From NCBI GenBank assembly GCA_964059195.1, contig CAXKWD010000006.1:177752825-177816824 (forward strand): a stretch of DNA of 64,000 nucleotides. Direction: 5' to 3'. A program made the position numbers and the translations under genes. Source of the stretch: Ectobius pallidus. Taxonomy: Eukaryota; Arthropoda; Insecta; Blattodea; Ectobiidae. Within the stretch, counting starts at the first letter, position 1; every line of letters begins with the position of its first letter. Below are positions 58,071-64,000 of this stretch, piece after piece. The notes under the pieces are model-generated. The model saw only the letters and a list, made by a program, of their open reading frames with translations. It was not told the DNA's origin and made no database searches.

Positions 58071-58965
58071 GAGATTTTAGTGGAAAGTAGGACCACGCAT
58101 TTTATCTTTTATTATTTTTTAAAACATTTTAAAATTATAACTGATGTATGGTCACTTCTCAGGTAAGAAGATAAGACCCATTCAGTATTACAAAATCTAG
58201 TGTCAGGACAAAATCAATCGGTGTTGGGATAAGGTGCCTTTATTTTTCACATATTATATGTAAAACTGCTTTGAGAGAATCTTTTAAAACACATCTTGTA
58301 GGCAGCTTCAATCGTCGCAAAGGTTATATTTGTACTTCCCACGTTTTAATGTGATATTTGTGGTTCACCTCATACTCTCCAGGGGAGAGTTGAAACGTTG
58401 TGTGGTGATTTTAACTTTTATCCACTGACTTGTAATATATTTTTAAACACTTCTTTTTATTGCACCTCATACTCAACAGCCACACTCCAATCTATCGTCG
58501 GATCCAGAACAGTGCCATTGTCGGAATTTCTATTATAATGACAACCTGGACATAAAGGTTACTTCTTCAAATTGGTTCTTTTGTCTGATACAGTCACAAT
58601 TTTCTTTCTGAGATGATTATTTCTTGAAAGCTTCCCTTTTTGGCAAAAGCCAAGCACATGCAGAAGGGATTCAAACTTGTTGCATTCGCATTCGTTGTAA
58701 GGTGATGACTTACTAAAGGCTTAACATACTTCAACAACTCTCTAGTTTGTAAATGACTGGAGTTGTGAAGCCTTGCACAGTGTGGACAAAACCACATATT
58801 CACATATGTCTCCCTTTTTATGTACATTTTTTATTCTTTCTGCCGGTATAATTAATGTGCACAAGTCGAAACAGTTCAGTAACATTGCCATGAGGAATAA
58901 TACAAATAATAATTAACACTGCAGCTATATATAGCCTTCCCTCTTGTGTGGGATTCAAGTTCGTG
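58071..58965. other. Non-coding stretch, nothing recognised
   Basis: No landmarks or coding signal. Confidence 0.4.
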
Positions 58966-58969
58966 TTAC

Positions 58970-59107
58970 CGAGCGAGTTGGCTGAGATGGTAACGTCTTG
59001 GACTCACATTCGGGAGGTCCCAGGTTCAAATCCTGGGGCTGGCCAATTTGTCATGGGTTTTTTCATGGTATCCCCAGTCGTAAAGGCAAATTCGGAATTC
59101 GGAATCA
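58970..59107 (+). mobile_element. tRNA-derived SINE, 5' part (interrupted by the LINE)
   Basis: A tRNA-like head with A-box-like gttggctgagatgg and B box ggttcaaatcctgg is followed by a conserved body (catgggttttttcatggta, ccccagtcgtaaaggcaaat). Other copies lie near 11.6, 13.5 and 32.9 kb. The acceptor stem does not pair, so this is not a functional tRNA gene. The body continues after the LINE at 63,141. Confidence 0.75.
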
Positions 59108-60079
59108 CATGAAGCTCTACAAGACATTATTGAAGAAAGATCACACGAAGAAGCAGGAAACCTTGTGATTAATAGAAATCTTACTACCAATACTCAGACA
59201 TCAAGAACCGACACACAAAAATCGGACGATAATCTTCAACACAATGTAGGGGTGAGTTGGAGCGAATCTAACCTAAGAGACGAGTTGAGTCAATCAAGAG
59301 TGTGGGAAACAGTGCAATATAAACGAGGGCGTTCACGTTCAAACATAGAACAGATAAATTACGATAAATCTTTCCCTCCACTTAGGAATAGATTTGAACC
59401 TCTCCTCATACAAAATGGTAGTGTAAATGACGCTGAGCCTGCCTTATCCACAATCAACTCTAGGCCTACACAGGCGGGTATCACAACCCAGAAAAGTTCA
59501 AAGGTAAAAAAACCAAAAATATCTCTGTATACGGACAGTTATGGTAGAGGACTATCATCCCGGCTGAGCAATGAAAAAAATCTCAAGAGGTTTGAAATCA
59601 ACGGTTTTGTGAAACCGAGTGCGTGTTTTCGAGAAGTGGCTTCTTCGGTTCAAAGAGATACGGCGGATTTTTCCTCTGATGATATGGTAGTACTGATTGC
59701 TGGTGCTAATGATGTGTCCAAAAACAACACGCGGGATGCAGTAAAGGGACTAAAGAGGACTTTATCATCTCTTACACATACAAATGTCGTAGTGGTGAAT
59801 ATTCCTCATAGACACGAACTTCCAATATGGTCATGTGTAAATAAGGAGGTAGAAAAATCAAACGAACGATATAGGGACATCTGTAAACATTTTAGGAATG
59901 TAAGTACTATTAAAGTTAATAAATGTAATCGCAGTATGCACACAAGACATGGCCAACACTTTAGTAATATTGGCAAAGATACGTTGTGTAGTATAATAAC
60001 CAAAATTATAAAAGACAGACTTATGAATAATCCTAAACCTATACCTCTTGGATTCAGGGGAGTTAGTTTTTTAGAGTAA
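59108..60079 (+). CDS. LINE ORF1, SGNH/GDSL-esterase-like protein (N-terminally truncated)
   Basis: First protein of the LINE. Numbering from the GTG at 59,165 gives 304 residues. The first ~115 residues are polar and low in hydrophobics. Then comes an SGNH-like fold: block I TDSYGRG (~123-129, Ser125), block III GAND (180-183) and the block V His in HGQHFSNIG (His265). ES-domain ORF1 proteins are known from CR1-type LINEs, where the domain is thought to help lipid or membrane association. The 5' end is missing: the frame continues upstream without an ATG into SINE sequence (stop at 59,081-59,083). It ends TAA at 60,077-60,079, overlapping the ORF2 frame. Confidence 0.8.
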   Translation, partial: HEALQDIIEERSHEEAGNLVINRNLTTNTQTSRTDTQKSDDNLQHNVGVSWSESNLRDELSQSRVWETVQYKRGRSRSNIEQINYDKSFPPLRNRFEPLLIQNGSVNDAEPALSTINSRPTQAGITTQKSSKVKKPKISLYTDSYGRGLSSRLSNEKNLKRFEINGFVKPSACFREVASSVQRDTADFSSDDMVVLIAGANDVSKNNTRDAVKGLKRTLSSLTHTNVVVVNIPHRHELPIWSCVNKEVEKSNERYRDICKHFRNVSTIKVNKCNRSMHTRHGQHFSNIGKDTLCSIITKIIKDRLMNNPKPIPLGFRGVSFLE

Positions 60080-60113
60080 GCCCTAGGCCTATAGTAGAAC
60101 AGAAGCCAGGCTT
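60067..60113 (+). promoter_or_regulatory. Candidate -1 ribosomal frameshift site between ORF1 and ORF2
   Basis: T TTT TTA at 60,067-60,073 fits the X XXY YYZ slippery heptamer with TTT and TTA as in-frame ORF1 codons. The ORF1 stop follows one codon later (60,077). The -1 frame has a stop at 60,064-60,066, just upstream. A possible downstream stem pairs AAGCC (60,078-60,082) with GGCTT (60,109-60,113) and GGC (60,086-60,088) with GCC (60,105-60,107). The spacer is 4 nt. Confidence 0.5.
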
Positions 60114-62943
60114 GGGACTAGACACTGCTGAGTTAAAAATTGGCTATCTCAATGTTCAAGGTTTAGAAGGGAAATGCAACATTTTAAATGAATTTTCAAA
60201 TATGAACAGGTTTGACGTTCTTTGTTTAAATGAACATTGGAAAAGTAAGGATGAGATTAGCTTCAAAAAACTTGAAGACTTTCAATTAATAAACAGCTTT
60301 TGTAGAAAACACCATATCCACGGCGGCGTGTCAGTATATGTTAAACAATCACTATCTTTAAATTGTTGCAAGTTAGACATAGAATATTTCTGTTCAGAGC
60401 TGGATTTTGAGGTCACAGGATTGTGTCTCAAAAACATGAAGCTAATTGTTATAGTTGTATATAGATCACCTAATGGAAATGTTGTAAACTTTCTTGAAAA
60501 GTTAGAAGAACTGTTGACTTTTTTGAACAGGCCTACGTGGAAAAAATTTAATGTTGTTGTTGGGGGGGATTTTAATTCACATTTCGATGTTACAAAGGAA
60601 AATCAAAGCACCACAAGGAATTTTATTAATATTCTTAGACAATTCAATTTTAATTATATTAACTCTAAGCCGACTAGAGGGCAAGCGTGCCTGGACAACA
60701 TTTTTACTAATATCAATAGATCATATGTGTTTTCTAATGTTGTTCATTTCCCTTACTCTGATCATGACTCTGTATGTATTACAGTGAATAATATTACGTT
60801 AAATGGTATCAATTATTTAGAAAACAAGGTTATGGTTACAAGGCCAATAAACGAAAACAAAATTTGTAATTTTAAAGATGCCCTTTCTGAGGTTAGATGG
60901 CAGGATTTTTATAATAACAATATACAATGCCCTGCAGACACTACTTTTAAACGTTTTGTAGATGTGTTCTTAATGCATTTTGAAAAGTACATACCAAAAA
61001 AAACATGTAATGTAAATTTTATGCGACCAAAAAATAAGGCTAAAATGGATAATAAAGAATGGTACACATCTAACTTGGCAAAAATGAGGAACAAAGTGAT
61101 GCTGTATTCTGATATTTATAGGTCACACAAGTCGGATATAAGTAGATTAGTCTATGTAAACTTCAGGAAGAATTACCAGCTAGCAATTAATGAAGCAAAA
61201 AAACAGCATAACATTAGACAGATTGAAACTGCAAATAATAAATGCAAGGCAGCATGGAGGATAATTGGTTCTGTCACAAAACCTGGTATAAAAAACGTTG
61301 TTGGAGTATCCCCCAATGAATTTAATAATTTTTGCATTCAATCAGTTGATGACATTTCAAAAAATATATGTAGACCTGTGGAAACTGCTACACATTTGTT
61401 AAGCAACATTAGTAGACCTAAAGCTGGAAATTTTCTATTTAGGGAAGTGACTGCTAATGAAATTTTAAGTATTGTCAATAAGTTTAAACGCTCGGATAGT
61501 GTTGATGTTTTCGATTTCTCTTGTAATCTGTTAAAAAAAGTTATTGTTTGTGTAGTTGAGCCGTTAACATATTGCATAAATAAGTGCTTAATAGAAGGAA
61601 TTTTTCCAGACGTACTTAAAATTTCTAGGGTAATTCCAATTTATAAAAAGGGAGAGAAAAATCATCCCGCCAGCTACAGACCTATATCTATAACCCCTGT
61701 CTTTTCAAAAGTTTTAGAAACGGTTATATATTCTCAATTGTGCTTTTATCTTGAACATTTTAATATAATTTGTAACCAACAATACGGATTTAGGAAATGC
61801 AGATCAACAATTGACGCTATGGAATTGTTGGTCAGAAATGTTCTTCATATTTTCGAACTCGGGGGCTTTGCTCAGGCCACCTTTTGTGATCTGAGCAAAG
61901 CCTTTGATTGTGTTGATCATAGGATACTGTTAGATAAGTTATATTATTATGGCCTGAGTGAACAAAGTGTAAAACTTTTCAAGTCTTTTCTGGATAACAG
62001 AAAACAAATTGTTTGTATAGGTTCTGAAAAGTCAAATGTAGTAACTGTTAAGAGTGGAGTGCCCCAGGGGTCTGTGTTGGGGCCTTTGTTATTTATATTA
62101 ATGATGAACGACTTACCGTCCTGTATAAACACTCAAACAATACTTTACGCAGACGACACAACATTTTTAAATAACAGTGCTGAATTTCAGCCTCTTCAAA
62201 ATCTAACGGACAATGTGTTATCCGAAGCATCAATATGGTTCAGATCAAATGGGTTCCTGTTGAATGAAAGTAAAACTAAACAACTGTATTTTAGTTTGAG
62301 AGAATTGCCTGCAGTAAATTATGACAGAAGTGTAAAGTGCTTAGGTATCTATTTAGATAACAAATTATCCTGGGAACCTCACATTGCATACATTTCGGCC
62401 AAACTTTCCAGAGTAGTATTTTTGTTGAAAAGCTTAAAGAGCCATTTACCAATTAATTATGTAAGAACAGCATATTTTGCTTTTTTTCAAAGCATAATTA
62501 CATACGGAATCTTATTATGGGGAAACAGCAGTCACGTTAAACAAATATTGTTACTTCAGAAAAAAGTTATCAGGATAATCTCGGATGAACATAAATTAGA
62601 ACACTGCAAACCACTGTTTATTAAATTACAATGTTTGACAGTCATAAATATCTATATTTTACAAGCTATATCATATGTTAATAACAATTTATCAAACTAT
62701 CACACTGGACAAGAAATTCACAGTTACAACACCAGGAACAATACACTTATCAATATTCCGTTTCATAGATTATCAAAGTCATTGAACAGTTATGAGATAT
62801 TAGGCATAAAAATGTATAACAAGCTCCCTCTAAAGATAACTCGGTTACCAGCAAAGCAATTTAAAAACAAGCTTTATAGTTTCCTTATAAAAAATCCATT
62901 TTACTGTATAGAAGAATTTTTTACATACGAGTTTTCAAGTTGA
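60067..62943 (+). CDS. LINE ORF2, endonuclease/reverse transcriptase
   Basis: Intact retrotransposition enzyme of about 958 codons in the -1 frame relative to ORF1. There is no ATG near its start; the frame opens just after a stop at 60,064-60,066. Counting residues from the TTG at 60,112, the APE-type endonuclease shows YLNVQ (~12-16), LNEHW (Glu41), GDFN (152-155) and SDH (216-218). The reverse transcriptase shows SYRPIS, FCDLSKAFD (Asp593), SGVPQGSVLGP (~648) and the catalytic YADD (679-682), then the LGIYLD-LSW thumb motif. No RNase H was seen. It stops TGA at 62,941-62,943. Translation probably depends on ribosomal frameshifting or reinitiation at the ORF1 end. Confidence 0.9.
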   Translation, partial: FFRVSPRPIVEQKPGLGLDTAELKIGYLNVQGLEGKCNILNEFSNMNRFDVLCLNEHWKSKDEISFKKLEDFQLINSFCRKHHIHGGVSVYVKQSLSLNCCKLDIEYFCSELDFEVTGLCLKNMKLIVIVVYRSPNGNVVNFLEKLEELLTFLNRPTWKKFNVVVGGDFNSHFDVTKENQSTTRNFINILRQFNFNYINSKPTRGQACLDNIFTNINRSYVFSNVVHFPYSDHDSVCITVNNITLNGINYLENKVMVTRPINENKICNFKDALSEVRWQDFYNNNIQCPADTTFKRFVDVFLMHFEKYIPKKTCNVNFMRPKNKAKMDNKEWYTSNLAKMRNKVMLYSDIYRSHKSDISRLVYVNFRKNYQLAINEAKKQHNIRQIETANNKCKAAWRIIGSVTKPGIKNVVGVSPNEFNNFCIQSVDDISKNICRPVETATHLLSNISRPKAGNFLFREVTANEILSIVNKFKRSDSVDVFDFSCNLLKKVIVCVVEPLTYCINKCLIEGIFPDVLKISRVIPIYKKGEKNHPASYRPISITPVFSKVLETVIYSQLCFYLEHFNIICNQQYGFRKCRSTIDAMELLVRNVLHIFELGGFAQATFCDLSKAFDCVDHRILLDKLYYYGLSEQSVKLFKSFLDNRKQIVCIGSEKSNVVTVKSGVPQGSVLGPLLFILMMNDLPSCINTQTILYADDTTFLNNSAEFQPLQNLTDNVLSEASIWFRSNGFLLNESKTKQLYFSLRELPAVNYDRSVKCLGIYLDNKLSWEPHIAYISAKLSRVVFLLKSLKSHLPINYVRTAYFAFFQSIITYGILLWGNSSHVKQILLLQKKVIRIISDEHKLEHCKPLFIKLQCLTVINIYILQAISYVNNNLSNYHTGQEIHSYNTRNNTLINIPFHRLSKSLNSYEILGIKMYNKLPLKITRLPAKQFKNKLYSFLIKNPFYCIEEFFTYEFSS

Positions 62944-63140
62944 CGTGTGTGCCATATGGCCATAATAATATGATTATCTACCTCTATTTTTGTCATATAG
63001 GTCAGTGACCGAAACTTTTGTATGTATATTTTATTGTATTTACTGTAATATTATTTTAACCTTACTGACTTTGTCTATTGCAGTAATGCTTAATGGCAAT
63101 AAAATTATTATTATTATTATTATTATTATTATCATACCAT

Positions 63141-63355
63141 GAATCATCCTCACCATTTCATCCTGTATCATATCCATTTAAATTAATATCAGTTGAAATT
63201 TACTTCATTAAATACACCGACAATAGAAACAATTTAGAATCAATAGTTCCATGGCCTACCCTACTGTATAGACACAGATCCCAAACTCCTGATATGGTCT
63301 CTTAGCTAAAAGGAGTATAAACACAGCTGAAGTATAATAATAATAAATTTAAAAA
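63141..63355 (+). mobile_element. tRNA-derived SINE, 3' part (continuation after the LINE)
   Basis: Sequence from gaatcatcctcaccatttca onward matches the 3' half of the SINE copy at 11,660-11,850. It ends in an ATA-rich tail (ataataataataaat). Together with 58,970-59,107 it gives one SINE of about 350 bp split by the LINE. Confidence 0.7.
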
Positions 63356-64000
63356 AGTTCATGTTCATTAGAAGGACTGCATATTTATGTGTGGTGCAGT
63401 TGATTCTAGAGGGATTACGCTCCCCATATTGAATATTTAATTTTCATTTTTGTTTTGTTTGTCTCTGGGAAATATTTCTTGAGTTTGTTTAAATACAAGT
63501 AAATTATTATTTTTCTTTATTGCTGCCTGAGAAGGATTTCATTTTATTTCTTAATACTGATTATCATTACACAAGAAAAACTAGAATTAAAAATTAATTG
63601 AATCAAGATTTGAACTTGGAACCTTCTAATTCACATTGTAGGAGAAGTGACGACATGTGTATTGGATGTGGCTGCTGCTGTAGTGTTTATTTCCCAGTGC
63701 TCCGTTGTTCAAGGATTCCTTAATTAGCAATGGTGACTCATCTCAGCGATAATGAACAGTTTTTGTTCCTATGTGGTGTGCTAAACAACTTAATCATGTT
63801 CTCGTATGTTTTCATGAATTGAGTAGTTCATACTTCTAACCAACTAATCATAAACAAACTAGGCCTATTATTCTTGCAATCAGAGCCACCATTTGGCGAG
63901 TCTCAGTTTAAAAGTTTGGGATGTTGCCAAAGCTCACATTTAGTATATTAACCCTATATAAGGGGTTCCAAACCAGGGGGTTGTGAGTCTCTTCTTATGG
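63356..64000. other. Non-coding right edge
   Basis: A reversed B-box-like aagatttgaacttggaacc at about 63,606 may be a SINE scrap. Otherwise nothing recognised. Confidence 0.35.

Larger units (their letters stand above)
59108..63140 (+). mobile_element. Non-LTR retrotransposon (CR1/L2-like LINE with esterase ORF1), 5'-truncated
   Basis: A 4.0-kb LINE with two overlapping open frames and no disabling mutation seen. The 3' UTR starts at 62,944 and ends with aataaaatt and an (ATT)n tail at 63,105-63,131. It sits inside a tRNA-derived SINE whose 5' part is at 58,970-59,107 and whose 3' part resumes at 63,141. The hexamer gaatca occurs on both sides (59,102-59,107 and 63,141-63,146) and is probably a short target-site duplication. 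ORF1 is open back into the SINE without an ATG, so the copy is truncated within ORF1. The clade is inferred from the SGNH-type ORF1 and the lack of an RNase H domain. Confidence 0.88.

Noticed and set aside
58970..59050. Possible tRNA gene
   Set aside because: Same reason, and it continues into a conserved SINE body found at several other loci.

Overview
The window is AT-rich animal DNA, almost certainly from an arthropod with a large, transposon-laden genome. The one host exon recognised encodes an insect-like SLC46 transporter half. The frequent aggccta/taggcctat words and the mix of hAT, Helitron and CR1/L2-like LINEs would fit a cockroach or termite, but that taxonomic step is inference. 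There are no bacterial-style operons, rRNA genes, CRISPR arrays or intact tRNA genes.

Host genes are sparse. The only confident host gene is one exon (minus strand, 16,038-16,970) with the N-terminal half of an SLC46 major-facilitator transporter. Its later exons should lie at lower coordinates, and none is recognisable here. Weak candidates for other host exons or promoters lie near 28.1, 43.0, 47.8 and 51.2 kb.

Nearly everything else is mobile DNA, often nested. Region 327-2,119 is a hAT element split by two others. Region 3,628-8,558 is a nest of up to five levels: hAT, then Helitron, then TIR repeat, then 3.2-kb hAT, then three MITEs. From 8.7 to 14.2 kb lie repeat-family copies and a long inverted pair. 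From 14.7 to 16.0 kb two Helitron fragments meet tail to tail beside the SLC46 splice donor. From 17 to 26 kb lie hAT, Tc1/mariner and fold-back elements, one with a hammerhead-ribozyme-like core. From 28.3 to 29.0 kb is a long ATT/ATC tract. From 33 to 42.8 kb is a dense set: hAT MITEs with perfect 8-bp duplications, a Tigger-like element, a LINE split by two Helitrons (one carrying a broken transposase gene), and two more Helitrons. From 48.9 to 53.3 kb are hAT elements (one with a 142-bp tandem array) and a decayed LINE. From 56 to 58 kb lies a MITE with two nested insertions, plus a 269-bp palindrome.

The best preserved mobile gene set is a LINE at 59,108-63,140. Its ORF1 is an SGNH-esterase-like protein and its ORF2 an endonuclease/reverse transcriptase in the -1 frame. 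A T TTT TTA slippery heptamer lies in the only stretch where a -1 shift could join the two frames. All calls come from reading the sequence; no database search was possible.
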